A stretch of 64,000 bases of DNA from DATBLE01 sp963837265 (GCA_963837265.1 CAWIMQ010000006.1:62001-126000); one strand, 5' to 3'; counted from the stretch's first letter, positions 24,007-33,442 are shown. Notes: a model not told the origin generated them from the sequence alone. Program-made: numbers and translations.

Positions 24007-25074
24007 TCATGCCGCAAAGACACTGCTGTAAAGCGCAACCACATTGCGCGCAAAGATCTCTGAGGAGAACTTCTCCGACACGAGGCGTTGCCCGTTGCGA
24101 CTCATTTCGTCGATCTTCCCAGGATCGTCGAGCAGGCCGATAATCGCCGCTGCGAGCGCGTCAGAATCGCCCACCGGGACGATGACACCGGCATCGCCGA
24201 GGATCGTCTCCACTGCACCGACACGGGTTGCCACGACCGGGACACCGGCGGCCATGGCCTCGAGCACGAACACGGGCATCGCCTCGGAACGGGACGGCAG
24301 AAGTGCGAGACACGAGGCGTTCAGCGCCTCCATGACCGCTGGATGCGGCAACGACCCGCCCAACCGCACGCCGGCAGGTAGCGACTCGACCAGCGCGGGC
24401 TCCGTTACGGGCCCGAGCAGCAAGAGTGAGACGTCGGGGCGCGCGTCGTGTACCGCCGCCCACGCCTTCAACAGGACGTCCACGCCCTTTCGGTAGCCGA
24501 TCTCCCCGGCAAACAGGGCTTGCGTCCGTTCGGCGAGTCCGGTCGCCGGCGCTCGGAGCCGGACCGGGTTCGGCAGCAGGCAGACCCTTTGCGCTCCGAG
24601 TGAGAGCGCCGATGCGTGTACCTCGTCGCTCAAGACCGTGACCGCGCCTGCGCGTGTCAAAATGGCCTGTACGAGCCGCGGAGCGCGCCGCACCTCTTTC
24701 ATGAAATGGTCACCGTGGATCGTGATGACGGTCGGCAGAGCGCGACGACGAGCGATCTCCAGGAGAAGGAGCGTCCGCACGAGATCGAATCCATGGGACG
24801 CGTGCACGTGGACACCGTGCGTGCGCTGCCGCGGACGCGTCGAGAGTGCGGCAAGGGAGATGATCAGACGCGCGAGTTGCCGAGCACGTGACCTGCTCGT
24901 GTAGGTCGAGAGAAACTCGACCGTCCAGGGCCGGAGGTCGGCCTCGACGTACGACTGGATGACCCGAGCCATGCCGCCGGGCTCGCGGAGATCGGGCCCC
25001 AGGTGAAGAACGATCCGCCGCGCGCCACACGGCTTCACCGTGGCCCCCACCGTCCGAGTGGCCGAGGAGGTCAC
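24007..25074 (-). CDS. Glycosyltransferase family 4
   Basis: A GT-B glycosyltransferase of about 355 residues. The N-terminal LHLGPDLREPGGMARVIQSY holds the acceptor-site glycine loop. The C-terminal domain shows FAGEIGYRKGVDVLLKAW, LLPSRSEAMPVFVLEAMAAGVPVVATRVGAVETI (the E-x7-E motif) and VGDSDALAAAI. Donor and acceptor are unknown. The start is uncertain: GTG 25074 is chosen, GTG 25041 is possible, and the frame is open to 25170. Confidence 0.85.
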   Translation of the reverse strand: MTSSATRTVGATVKPCGARRIVLHLGPDLREPGGMARVIQSYVEADLRPWTVEFLSTYTSRSRARQLARLIISLAALSTRPRQRTHGVHVHASHGFDLVRTLLLLEIARRRALPTVITIHGDHFMKEVRRAPRLVQAILTRAGAVTVLSDEVHASALSLGAQRVCLLPNPVRLRAPATGLAERTQALFAGEIGYRKGVDVLLKAWAAVHDARPDVSLLLLGPVTEPALVESLPAGVRLGGSLPHPAVMEALNASCLALLPSRSEAMPVFVLEAMAAGVPVVATRVGAVETILGDAGVIVPVGDSDALAAAIIGLLDDPGKIDEMSRNGQRLVSEKFSSEIFARNVVALYSSVFAA

Positions 25075-25127
25075 GGGATCCCGTAGACAGCGGCCGCCGC
25101 AGCCGTCAGGGGTCCAGACTCCTGCTG

Positions 25128-25283
25128 CTAGACAAACGCCAGCACAAGATACACGAGCACAGCGATCCATCCTGCCTCGGCGACGAGAAGGAGCAGCCAG
25201 AAGGTCGGCTCCCCAACGCGCGATCGTTCGGCAGGATAGTGGTCGGGTGCGACAGCCGACACCCGCTCGACCAGGTTGCTCAT
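25128..25283 (-). CDS. Small membrane protein, 51 residues
   Basis: ATG 25283-25281 is preceded by GGAGAGAGAGG at about six bases. The N-terminal half is polar (MSNLVERVSAVAPDHYPAER). The C-terminal half is one membrane helix (FWLLLLVAEAGWIAVLVYLVLAFV) that ends at the stop codon, so a tail anchor. It lies 53 bases upstream of the glycosyltransferase on the same strand and may help anchor it. I recognise no family. Confidence 0.6.
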   Translation of the reverse strand: MSNLVERVSAVAPDHYPAERSRVGEPTFWLLLLVAEAGWIAVLVYLVLAFV

Positions 25284-25315
25284 CAGTGGCCTCTCTCTCC
25301 CCTTTTGGTTCCGAG

Positions 25316-25358
25316 CTGGTCAGACCAGAACCTGACCAGGTGAATCACACAGAGCATA
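25316..25358 (-). promoter_or_regulatory. Candidate promoter and operator of the small membrane protein/GT unit
   Basis: TATGCT on the minus strand (25358-25353) is a good -10. Downstream in the leader is CTGGTCAG-8-CTGACCAG (25316-25339), which also contains the perfect palindrome CTGGTCAGACCAG (25316-25328). The palindrome could be a repressor site or an RNA hairpin. No -35 is evident. Confidence 0.4.
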
Positions 25359-25429
25359 GCGTTCGCGAGCAGCGCCCGCGCCGGCTGGAGACCGACCCTA
25401 TGGATTCCCGTCCACCCGCGTGGGAGCGC

Positions 25430-27292
25430 TCAGGTCGACGGCCGGTGCTCGCGCAGGAACAGCTCGAGCGCGAGCATCTGCCAGACGAGCTTCTCGTGGT
25501 TCTGCTTTCCCTCGAAGTGCTCTCTCAGCGACGCCTGGAGCGCACCGGGCCGGTAGAAGTCCCGCGACCTGGTGTCCGTCGCCAGCAGCATGTCGGTCAG
25601 GAAGGGTCGCATCTCGTTGCGGAACCATTCGTTGACCGGCATGCGGAAGCCCGATTTCGGCCGGGCGACGATGCTCTCGGGGAGGACCTTCTCGGCTGCG
25701 CGACGCAGGATCCACTTGCCCGTGAGCCCTCGGAGCCGGTAGCGATCTGGAAGCGACGAGACGAACGCCGCCAGGTCGTGATCGAGGAACGGCATGCGTG
25801 ATTCCAGCGACGCGCCCATGGTCATGCGGTCTCCGCGCTCGAGCAGGTTGTCGGGGAGCCACACGGACTGATCGAAGCTCAGGATCCGCCGCAGCGCGCC
25901 GTTGCGGGGGTCGTCGTGGGGCACGCTGTAGCGCGGACGGGGCACGGTCGTCAGCTCGTCCCGCTCCTGCGCTGACAGCGCGCCGAACCAGCGAATCATC
26001 CGTGCGACGAAGTCGCGTTCTCCGAGGCTGGCGGCCAGGGTCTTGATCCGGCGGAACCGATACGGGAGGGCACGCAGAGAGGGCTCGATCACCCGGTGGT
26101 GCACGCCGCCGGGGACCAGCGTGTGGTACAGGGCGGCGTAGCGATCGAACGCATGCTTGGGGTAGCCGCCGAGCAGCTCGTCCGAGCCCTCGCCCGTCAG
26201 GACGACCTTCAGCGTCTCGACCGCGCGGCGGCTGAGGAGCAGGAGCGGTAGGTCGGCCGGCTCGCTCACCGGCGCGTCGCGGAAGTGCGTCGCCGCGGCG
26301 AGGCCGTCGATCAGCTCGTCGGTCGAGAACAGGATGGGATGGTGGTCGCAGCCGAGTGTCTTGGCGACGAGGTTTGCGAAGGGCAGCTCGCTGTATCTCT
26401 CCTCGGTGAAGCCGATGGAGTAGGTCGAGACCGGCAGCCCGGTTCGCCGGGCCATCAGCGCGACGACGATCGACGAGTCGATCCCGCCGGAGAGGAAGGC
26501 GCCCAGCGGCACGTCGGCGATGAGCCGCCGTGTCACCGCCTGGTCGAGGAGCCGCTCGAACTCGGCGAGCGGATCGGCGTGCGGCGCGGCCTCCGTGCGG
26601 GGGTGCGAGTCGGGAGGGACGTAGTAGGTCGAGATCGACTCGACGCCGTCTTCCCACACCAGCATCTGGCCCGCCTCGAGCTTCGCGATCCCCGCGAACA
26701 TCGTGCGCGGGCCGGGGACGTAGCGGAACGCAAAATAGAGCCCGAGCGCGTCGCGGTCGAGCGTGCGCTCGATTCCGGGCAGGGCGAGCAGTCCCTTGAT
26801 CTCGGACGAGAAGGCGAGCAGACCGTCGCGCCGATGGAGGAACAGCGGCTTCTTGCCGAAGCGGTCGCGGACGAGGACGAGCCGCTGCCGGACCGGGTCC
26901 CAGAGGGCGAAGGCGAACATGCCGGCCAGGCGCTCGACGAACCGGTCTCCCCACTGCCGGTATCCGAGCAGCAGGACCTCCGTGTCGCTGTTGGTACGGA
27001 ACGACACCCCTTCGGCCTGCAACTCCTGCTTCAGCTCCCGGTAGTTGTAGATCTCGCCGTTGAAGACGATCGCCGTACCGTCGGGCGCGACCATCGGCTG
27101 CGCTCCGGTGGTGAGATCGATGATCGCCAGTCGGCGGAAGCCGAAGCCGACCCGCCAGCCGTGACTCGCGTCCGCGAAGTAGGTGCCGGCGTCGTCAGGC
27201 CCGCGGTGAGCGATGGTGTCGGCCATCGCCTCGGCGGTCTCGTCTGGGATGCCCGCGTCCGTGCGGGCGACGTAGCCCGCTATCCCGCACAT
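25430..27292 (-). CDS. asnB: Asparagine synthase (glutamine-hydrolysing)
   Basis: A 620-residue class II amidotransferase. Cys2 of MCGIAGY is the glutaminase nucleophile, with RLAIIDL and FNGEIYNYRELK in the same domain. The synthase domain has the PP-loop LSGGIDSS and the downstream GEGSDELLGGY. It converts Asp to Asn or amidates another carboxylate. In surface-polysaccharide loci such AsnB-like proteins often amidate uronic acids, so the substrate here may be a sugar. A cell-wide Asn role remains possible. Confidence 0.88.
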   Translation of the reverse strand: MCGIAGYVARTDAGIPDETAEAMADTIAHRGPDDAGTYFADASHGWRVGFGFRRLAIIDLTTGAQPMVAPDGTAIVFNGEIYNYRELKQELQAEGVSFRTNSDTEVLLLGYRQWGDRFVERLAGMFAFALWDPVRQRLVLVRDRFGKKPLFLHRRDGLLAFSSEIKGLLALPGIERTLDRDALGLYFAFRYVPGPRTMFAGIAKLEAGQMLVWEDGVESISTYYVPPDSHPRTEAAPHADPLAEFERLLDQAVTRRLIADVPLGAFLSGGIDSSIVVALMARRTGLPVSTYSIGFTEERYSELPFANLVAKTLGCDHHPILFSTDELIDGLAAATHFRDAPVSEPADLPLLLLSRRAVETLKVVLTGEGSDELLGGYPKHAFDRYAALYHTLVPGGVHHRVIEPSLRALPYRFRRIKTLAASLGERDFVARMIRWFGALSAQERDELTTVPRPRYSVPHDDPRNGALRRILSFDQSVWLPDNLLERGDRMTMGASLESRMPFLDHDLAAFVSSLPDRYRLRGLTGKWILRRAAEKVLPESIVARPKSGFRMPVNEWFRNEMRPFLTDMLLATDTRSRDFYRPGALQASLREHFEGKQNHEKLVWQMLALELFLREHRPST

Positions 27293-27414
27293 GCTGGTGC
27301 CGGTGGCACGGCAGTCATCGCCCCGGCTCGGGCAGGGGCGAAGGCTTCGTCAAATTGCCCCGGCTACGCACTGGTTGCTACGCACCTCGGCGGCCTGTCA
27401 CCTCCTGGTCCGGC

Positions 27415-28956
27415 TCATGCCGTATCCACCGCAAGCGCCCTACGTTGCCGCCGCCAGGCCGCGTGAACCGTGGCCAACGCCAACCGGTGCCGGAATCTCC
27501 AGATAACAGCGCCATGAAGCACGGTGCCCACGGAACAGGTCAGTGCGAGAGTAATCGCACTCCTACCGAGAGCGTCGATCATCACCAGCCCGAGAAGCCC
27601 ATACGAAATCGTCGCGCTAGACGAGATTATGAGTAGTCCACGTCCGAACGGATTGATCTGCCAGAAGTGATGCGCCTGTATTACGGTCAGAGCACTCAGC
27701 ACAATGATGCTCGCCGTCCAGGCAATTGCTGCACCGATCATCCCGAACGGAGGGATCAGCAGAACATTGAGCGTCAGGTTTACCGCGAGACCTGCACTCG
27801 TGTCCAGGAGTATCAGGCCGCTCTTACCTCCCATCAGGAGAGCGATGTCTGCCGGGCCGCTGACGATGTTGGCAATCATCGCAAGGGACAGGATCGTGAG
27901 CGGGACCCCTCCGCCTGCGAACGACGTGCCGAAGACCTTCATCAGCACCGGGGCGAACACCGCCATCACGAGATAGATAGGCAAAGAAGCCGCCGCCGCC
28001 CAGGATGTGCCTACTCGGAACAGATTCCCAGCTAGCGCTCGCTCGCCGAGCGTGAGCAGCGAGCTGACCAGCGGCGCAATCGCCGTTGCAATTGCGGTGA
28101 GCGCAAGAGTTCCGGCGAGAACGTAGCGTGACAGGGTCGCATAGATGCCCGCTTCATGCGAGCCCTTCAACACCCCGAGAAGCACCACATCGAGCCAGAG
28201 AACGGCGACTTGCAGCACACCCGAAAACGACTGAGGGAGCGCGAACCGCCAGAACTCCAGGCCGAGCGATCGTATCGGCGGCGGCTTCGCGAATCTGCGT
28301 GACGACGGTGGGGGGGAGACCTCGGAGCGGAGCAGCAGGCGTACTGCGATCAGCGCAAGCCCCATGCAGACGAGAATGGGAGCGAGCCACGTTACCGCTG
28401 CCGGGAGCGCGCTCCGGCTCACCGGGAGAATCAGCAAGGCCAGGGCAACCTTGAGGGCCGGCCTGATCGAGTCGATCACCGCGGCTGGGCGCATGGTTCC
28501 GAAGCCCTTTGTCGCGGCCAGGAAGAGATTTTCGGCCGTCGCAACGGGAATGAAGAAGGAGAAGAGCCGGAGGTAGTCGGCAACGCGGTCTCGATCGCCG
28601 TGACGGACGAGGAGTGTCGATGCCTTCGCAGCGAAGAGGAAGAGAAGCACCGCGGCGATGCACGCGAAAGCAAGGCTTGGGAGCGCGCCGACAAGGATCG
28701 TGGGGCGGAGCGTTTCGGGCCGATGAAGCGCCCGCGCTCGCGAGATCATGCGAACGAGGGCGGTCTGAGATCCCAGCTGGCAAACAATGGTCAGAATCGA
28801 GAAGACCGCGACAACCTGGTAGAGGGCACCGGCCCCGGAAGAGTGAAGCTCTCGCGCGACGATCAGCGCGAAGACGAACCCGAAGACCGTTCTGACGACT
28901 CCCGCGACCAGATTCATCGCGCCGCCCGAGGCGAGCGAGAACGTGTCTTCCCTCAT
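27415..28956 (-). CDS. Polysaccharide flippase, Wzx/MOP superfamily
   Basis: About 514 residues with 12-14 predicted membrane helices, beginning with the GGAMNLVAGVVRTVFGFVFALIVAREL helix pair typical of Wzx/RfbX. It should flip undecaprenyl-linked oligosaccharide across the membrane. ATG 28956 is preferred, with TTG 28965 the alternative. Codon use is less GC-biased than in the housekeeping half. A Wzm/Wzt exporter lies at 56.8-58.9 kb, so the locus carries both export types. Confidence 0.85.
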   Translation of the reverse strand: MREDTFSLASGGAMNLVAGVVRTVFGFVFALIVARELHSSGAGALYQVVAVFSILTIVCQLGSQTALVRMISRARALHRPETLRPTILVGALPSLAFACIAAVLLFLFAAKASTLLVRHGDRDRVADYLRLFSFFIPVATAENLFLAATKGFGTMRPAAVIDSIRPALKVALALLILPVSRSALPAAVTWLAPILVCMGLALIAVRLLLRSEVSPPPSSRRFAKPPPIRSLGLEFWRFALPQSFSGVLQVAVLWLDVVLLGVLKGSHEAGIYATLSRYVLAGTLALTAIATAIAPLVSSLLTLGERALAGNLFRVGTSWAAAASLPIYLVMAVFAPVLMKVFGTSFAGGGVPLTILSLAMIANIVSGPADIALLMGGKSGLILLDTSAGLAVNLTLNVLLIPPFGMIGAAIAWTASIIVLSALTVIQAHHFWQINPFGRGLLIISSSATISYGLLGLVMIDALGRSAITLALTCSVGTVLHGAVIWRFRHRLALATVHAAWRRQRRALAVDTA

Positions 28957-29161
28957 CTCAGGCAACTCACGTGAACGCCGCGGGGCCCCTGCGCTCGCAG
29001 GGACCGCTCAGAAGGTCCAGAACCCAGACCCCGTGGTCGGGCCATTCCTCTCCACAGCGACACGAACTGCCCTGCACGACCCACGACCCTTCCCCCCGAA
29101 GCTGACGACGCGCACCACCCTACAGGAGCCGCTGCCTCCACATGAGCCGCGACCCGGCGGG

Positions 29162-29875
29162 TCAGTGATTCCGCACGCTCGACACGCCCTGCAGGGTCGC
29201 GTTGACGTACGTGGCGACCCGGTCGGGCCGCTCGAAGGCGGCGAAATGGCCGCCCTCGACGACGTGAGTCGAGGCGCTGCCGACGGTCACACGGCCCCAG
29301 AGATCCGCGTCTGTCCTGGTCGCGACGGTGTCGCTCGACCCGAGCAGGATCGAGATGTCACACGAGAGCCTGCCCCTCGGCACGTGGCGGTAGTCGAAGA
29401 GCGCGTGCAGGTCGGCCCGCACGATCGGAGCGAAGAGCTCGACCGCTTCGTCGTCGGCCAGGATCTCGAGCGGTGTTCCGCCGAGATACGCGAGCGACCC
29501 GAGGAGGTCGCGATTCTCGTCGGCCAGGGAGATCTCGATCTCTCCAACCCGCTCCGGCGCACACGAGGCCGAGATGAAGAGGTGGTGGGGTGGACGATGA
29601 CCACGCGCAACGAGCTCGTGCGCGAGCTCGAAGGCAAGGAGCCCGCCGAAGCTATGTCCGAAGAGAGCGTAATCGGCTGGAACCGGCGTGCGCGTCATCT
29701 CGGTCGCCACGTCGTCCAGCACCTCGCGGAAGCGGGCGCGCAAGGGCAGGCCCATCCGCCTGCCGCGCCCGGAGAGCTCGACCGGGACGAGCTCGATCGA
29801 CGAGTCCAGATGATTTCGCCAGGCGAGATACACGTTCGCCGAGCCGCCCGCGTGCGGCAGGCAGTACAGCTTCAT
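29162..29875 (-). CDS. Type II thioesterase (GrsT-like)
   Basis: A 237-residue alpha/beta-hydrolase. LYCLPHAGGSANVY at the start, GHSFGG (Ser near 74) and the C-terminal GGHFAAFERPD with the catalytic His are the type II thioesterase set. These enzymes clear misloaded acyl groups from carrier domains of NRPS/PKS lines and sometimes release product. No thioesterase domain is fused to any NRPS here, so this may be the only hydrolytic release enzyme. It lies downstream of the aminotransferase on the same strand. Confidence 0.88.
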   Translation of the reverse strand: MKLYCLPHAGGSANVYLAWRNHLDSSIELVPVELSGRGRRMGLPLRARFREVLDDVATEMTRTPVPADYALFGHSFGGLLAFELAHELVARGHRPPHHLFISASCAPERVGEIEISLADENRDLLGSLAYLGGTPLEILADDEAVELFAPIVRADLHALFDYRHVPRGRLSCDISILLGSSDTVATRTDADLWGRVTVGSASTHVVEGGHFAAFERPDRVATYVNATLQGVSSVRNH

Positions 29876-29907
29876 CCGCTCATCCGGCTGCCGCACCTGT
29901 TGACCTT

Positions 29908-31326
29908 CTACGCCGGCGAGGCGACGTGGGAGATGCTCTCCGAGATGATCTCCAGCGCCTGGTCCAACGTCCTGCGCGTCACGTTCAGCGGCGGCAGGAG
30001 GCGCACGACCGCGTCGTGGCGTCCGCCGAGCTCGACGATCAGGCCCCGTTCGAGGGCGGCCCGTTGAATGGCGCGGGCAGTGGCGCGCGAGTTGCCCCCG
30101 GGATCCTCGACCTCCAGGCCGAGCATGAGCCCGAGCCCACGCGCGTCGCACAGCACGTCGTGCTCCCGCTGAAGCTGGCGAAAAGCCGAGAGTGCGTATG
30201 CGCCCTGCTCGCGAACGTTGTCGAGGATGCCGTCGCGCTCGATGATTCCGGCCGCCGCGGTCCCGGCGACGAATGCGAGCTGGTTGCCGCGAAAGGTCCC
30301 GGTGTGGGCCCCGGGCGGCCACACGTCGAGAGCCTCGTCGTACAGGACGACCGCCGCGGGGAGCCCGATCCCGCCGATCCCCTTCGACGCGACGATCACG
30401 TCGGGTTCGATCCCGTGCTGCTCGAATGCCCACCACGTGCCGGTCCTGCCCCAGCCGCACTGCACCTCGTCGACGATCAACGGTATGCCGAGCTCGCGCG
30501 TCACGCGGCGCACTCCCTGCACGAACACCGTCGGTGCAGCGACCGCGCCGGCCTCCCCTTGCACCACCTCGAGGATGACCGCCGCGGGCAGCGGGACTCC
30601 GCCGAGCGGGTCGCGGAGGGCGCGCTCGAAGTATTCAAGGCAGCGCTCGCCGGTCGTCTCGGGGTCGCCGCCGAGCGCGCAGTGACGTCCCGCCGGGTAG
30701 GGGAAGAAATGCACGCCCGGCATCGTGTTGGCGACGGATTCCTTCTGGGAGACGAGGCCGGTCAGCGCCATCACGCTGTGCGTGCTGCCGTGGAAGCCGC
30801 CGTGGAAGGTCACGATCTCCGATCGTCCCGTCGCCGTCTTGCACAGCTTCAGAGCTGCGTCGACGGCGTTCTCGCCGGCCGGACCGCAGAACTGGATCTT
30901 CGTCCGGTTCCGCATCGACTCCGGCAGGAGTGCAAGCAGCATCGAGGTGAACTCGTCCTTCGGCTCCGTCGGGAAGTCGAGCGCGGCGATGAGCAGCGGA
31001 ACCTGCCGCTGTACCGCCTCGACGACCTCCGGATGGCTGTGACCGAGGGCGAGCGCGCCGGCGGACATCAGGAAGTCGACGAAGACGTTGCCGTCCAGGT
31101 CCTCGACGTACGAGCCTGCACCGCGGCGGATCGCAATCGGCAGATTCCTCGGATACGACCGCGCGTTCGACTCGCGGGCCTCCTGGCGGGCGAGGGCCCG
31201 TGCCGACGCCGGCCCGGGCACGTCGCCGTGAACCAGCGGCGCGTCCAGGTCTGCGACCGCGATGACGGAGCTCAGCCCGTACGATTCGTCGCGCAGCGAG
31301 CCGGAAGGGTGGCGAGTCACGGCCAT
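29908..31326 (-). CDS. Diaminobutyrate-2-oxoglutarate aminotransferase type, class III
   Basis: A 472-residue fold-type I PLP enzyme. SAGALALGHSHPEVVEA, FCGPAGENAVDAALKL, FHGGFHGSTHSVMALTG, VDEVQCGWGRTG and ASKGIGG with the PLP Lys (about 315) match the EctB/Dat subfamily, which makes L-2,4-diaminobutyrate from aspartate semialdehyde. No ectA or ectC is present, so Dab would be for peptide assembly (usual in NRPS loci) rather than ectoine. ATG 31326 fits the family length; the frame is open back to 31491. Confidence 0.8.
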   Translation of the reverse strand: MAVTRHPSGSLRDESYGLSSVIAVADLDAPLVHGDVPGPASARALARQEARESNARSYPRNLPIAIRRGAGSYVEDLDGNVFVDFLMSAGALALGHSHPEVVEAVQRQVPLLIAALDFPTEPKDEFTSMLLALLPESMRNRTKIQFCGPAGENAVDAALKLCKTATGRSEIVTFHGGFHGSTHSVMALTGLVSQKESVANTMPGVHFFPYPAGRHCALGGDPETTGERCLEYFERALRDPLGGVPLPAAVILEVVQGEAGAVAAPTVFVQGVRRVTRELGIPLIVDEVQCGWGRTGTWWAFEQHGIEPDVIVASKGIGGIGLPAAVVLYDEALDVWPPGAHTGTFRGNQLAFVAGTAAAGIIERDGILDNVREQGAYALSAFRQLQREHDVLCDARGLGLMLGLEVEDPGGNSRATARAIQRAALERGLIVELGGRHDAVVRLLPPLNVTRRTLDQALEIISESISHVASPA

Positions 31327-31430
31327 CTCATCGTAATGACGTTGACGACTATTGCAACCGAAGTGCGGTGCTCCGGAATGTGCGACACTCTGCCCTTCTC
31401 GTTCACGATGAGCGGCATGGGAGAGGCTGC

Positions 31431-31553
31431 ATGACAACGGCTGCGGTGGAGACCGAGGCGCTGGACGGCGACGTGGTCCACGCGAGGACACACGCGGTGC
31501 TCGTGCGCGACCTGCTTCCGGAGCACCTCGACGGATCCTCGACGGATCGCTGA
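31431..31553 (+). CDS. Possible 40-residue peptide upstream of the sulfotransferase
   Basis: The ATG is preceded by GGGAGAGG at four bases and the stop is six bases before the sulfotransferase ATG. The product is acidic (TEALDGDVVHARTHAVLVRDLLPEHLDG) with no recognisable domain. It may be a leader peptide or chance. Confidence 0.3.
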   Translation: MTTAAVETEALDGDVVHARTHAVLVRDLLPEHLDGSSTDR

Positions 31554-31559
31554 CCAGAC

Positions 31560-32477
31560 ATGACGGCTGCGAGCTTCAGGGGTCGTGTGGACTGGCACCT
31601 GCGCCGCCGCCTGCCGAGGCCCGTCTACCACTTCGTGCGCAGCCGGTACTACGACGGGCGCACCCTCGCCCGCCGCAACCCGGGCCGCGGACGGCTCTTG
31701 CCCGACTTCCTGATCATCGGCACCGCGAAGTCGGGCACCACCTCCCTGCACGGCTGGCTGTGCGAGCATCCGTTCGTCGAGCCGGCGGTCAAGAAGGAGG
31801 TCCACTTCTTCGACTACGACTTCTATCGCGGGGTCGACTGGTACCGGTCGCACTTCCCCGCAGAGAGAACGCGGGCAGCGTTCGAGGGAGAGCACGGGCG
31901 CCCGTTTCTCACCGGTGAAGCGAGCCCGTCCTACATCTCGCACGAGTGGGCTCCTGCCCGAATAGCCAAGATCCTTCCGCACGCGAAGTTGATCGTCGCC
32001 GTGCGGAACCCGATCGACCGCGCTTACTCGCAGTATCAGATGTCCCGGCGCGAGGAGGAGGAGCCGCTGGAGTCGTTTGCGGAGGCGGTGGCCGCGGAGG
32101 AAGCGCGCCTGCGGGACGAGTGCGCGCGGCTGCGTGCGAATCCCCGCTACAACAGCTGGCCGATCGGCTGCTGGTCGTACCTCCTGCGAAGCCGGTATGC
32201 GGAGCAGGTCGAGCGGTGGTTCGAGCTCTTCCCGCGCGAGCAGTTCCTCTTCGTGAAGGCGGAGGAGCTCGAGTCACGTCCGCAGGAGACGCTGAACCGC
32301 GTGTACGCCTTTCTCGACCTTGCCCCGCATGTGAACGAGCAGCTTGGTCGTCTGCACGTCGCCCCCCGCTACGACCCGATGCCGCCGGAGGTCCGCGCGC
32401 AGCTCGCCGAGTACTTCCGCCCGCACAACCAGCGGCTCTCCCAGCTCGTCGGGACCGACTTCGGCTGGGACGGATAG
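31560..32477 (+). CDS. PAPS-dependent sulfotransferase 1
   Basis: A 305-residue cytosolic sulfotransferase. The 5'-phosphosulfate loop is IIGTAKSGTTSLHGWL (about 52-67) and the 3'-phosphate motif is VRNPIDRAYSQYQM (about 147-160), with LTGEASPSYI between. It transfers sulfate from PAPS to a hydroxyl or amine of a sugar, lipid or peptide. It is a close paralogue of the gene at 42557-43537, which shares the same order of motifs and the ending YFRPHN-RL--L-G-DFGW. No sulfate-activation genes are in the window. Confidence 0.88.
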   Translation: MTAASFRGRVDWHLRRRLPRPVYHFVRSRYYDGRTLARRNPGRGRLLPDFLIIGTAKSGTTSLHGWLCEHPFVEPAVKKEVHFFDYDFYRGVDWYRSHFPAERTRAAFEGEHGRPFLTGEASPSYISHEWAPARIAKILPHAKLIVAVRNPIDRAYSQYQMSRREEEEPLESFAEAVAAEEARLRDECARLRANPRYNSWPIGCWSYLLRSRYAEQVERWFELFPREQFLFVKAEELESRPQETLNRVYAFLDLAPHVNEQLGRLHVAPRYDPMPPEVRAQLAEYFRPHNQRLSQLVGTDFGWDG

Positions 32478-32626
32478 CGTGCCCTCCTTCTTCGCGCGCC
32501 CTGGCGGCTCGTACTTGCGCTCCGGCGAGAGCGCGGTCTCGCCTCCGCGCCCGGGAGGTTGCCGTCTCGGCCGACGAAAACCTGTCACAACGTCACGACT
32601 TCGCGGGTCCAAGAAGGGCTAAGGAG

Positions 32627-33442
32627 ATGCCGAAGACGGTCGTCGTCACGGGTGCCGGGCGGGGGGTCGGTCGCGCCACGGCCCAGGCATTTGCCGGTTC
32701 CGGCGCCGACCTCCTCCTGATCGACATCTGCGCGGGCGTCGAAGGCTGTCCCTATCCGCTCGCAACGCGAGAGGACCTCGAGCAGACGGCGGAGAGCTGC
32801 CGAGGTCTGGGCGTGCGGGTCGTCGCCGCCGCTGCCGACGTCCGGAGTCCGTCAGAGGTCGAGGAGGCCTTTCGCCGCGGCCGAGAAGAGCTGGGACCCG
32901 CCGACGCGCTCGTGAACAACGCCGGCATCGTCGGTCCAGGCGGCATAGCTGCCCACGAGCTCGACGAGCAGGCCTGGAACGTCATGATCGACATCGATCT
33001 GACCGGTCCCTGGCGGTGCGCCAAGGCAGTGCTTCCCGACCTGATCGCGAGACGGGGCGGGGCAATCGTGAACGTGGCGTCGACCGCCGGCCTGGTCGCG
33101 TTTCCGCACTTCGCGAACTACGTCGCCGCAAAGCACGGCCTGATCGGGCTCACCCGCGCGCTTGCGCTCGACTATGCGCCCTACGGAATCCGCGTCAACG
33201 CGGTGGCGCCGACGTCGATCAGGGACGAGCCGAGGCTCGCGTCGGGGATGCTTCGAGGTGTTGCCGGGATGCTCGGCGTGGAAACCGAGGACTACGAGGC
33301 TCTCTCGCTGCCGAATCATCCGCTCGGCTCGCTCGTCTCGGCTGCAGACGTCTCCGCGGCGATCACGTGGCTCGCCTCCAACGACGCAGTCCACATCACC
33401 GGCGCCGTCATTCCGGTCGACGCGGGCTTCTCGATCCGCTAG
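32627..33442 (+). CDS. SDR-family oxidoreductase (mycofactocin-coupled type)
   Basis: A 271-residue short-chain dehydrogenase with TGAGRGVGRATAQAFAG (nucleotide loop), NNAGIVGPGG, Ser in NVASTAGL, and YVAAKHG (Tyr-x3-Lys). After the second strand comes DICAGVEGCPYPLATREDLEQTAE, a spacer that I associate with mycofactocin-coupled SDRs, which keep NAD(H) bound. No mycofactocin genes are visible. The substrate is unknown. The ATG lies directly behind AAGGAG, unusually tight, so a stronger upstream AAGAAGGG may be the working site. Confidence 0.85.
   Translation: MPKTVVVTGAGRGVGRATAQAFAGSGADLLLIDICAGVEGCPYPLATREDLEQTAESCRGLGVRVVAAAADVRSPSEVEEAFRRGREELGPADALVNNAGIVGPGGIAAHELDEQAWNVMIDIDLTGPWRCAKAVLPDLIARRGGAIVNVASTAGLVAFPHFANYVAAKHGLIGLTRALALDYAPYGIRVNAVAPTSIRDEPRLASGMLRGVAGMLGVETEDYEALSLPNHPLGSLVSAADVSAAITWLASNDAVHITGAVIPVDAGFSIR

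Noticed and set aside
29908..31326. Ectoine biosynthesis locus
   Set aside because: Only an EctB/Dat-type aminotransferase is present; ectA and ectC are missing and the neighbours are NRPS genes.
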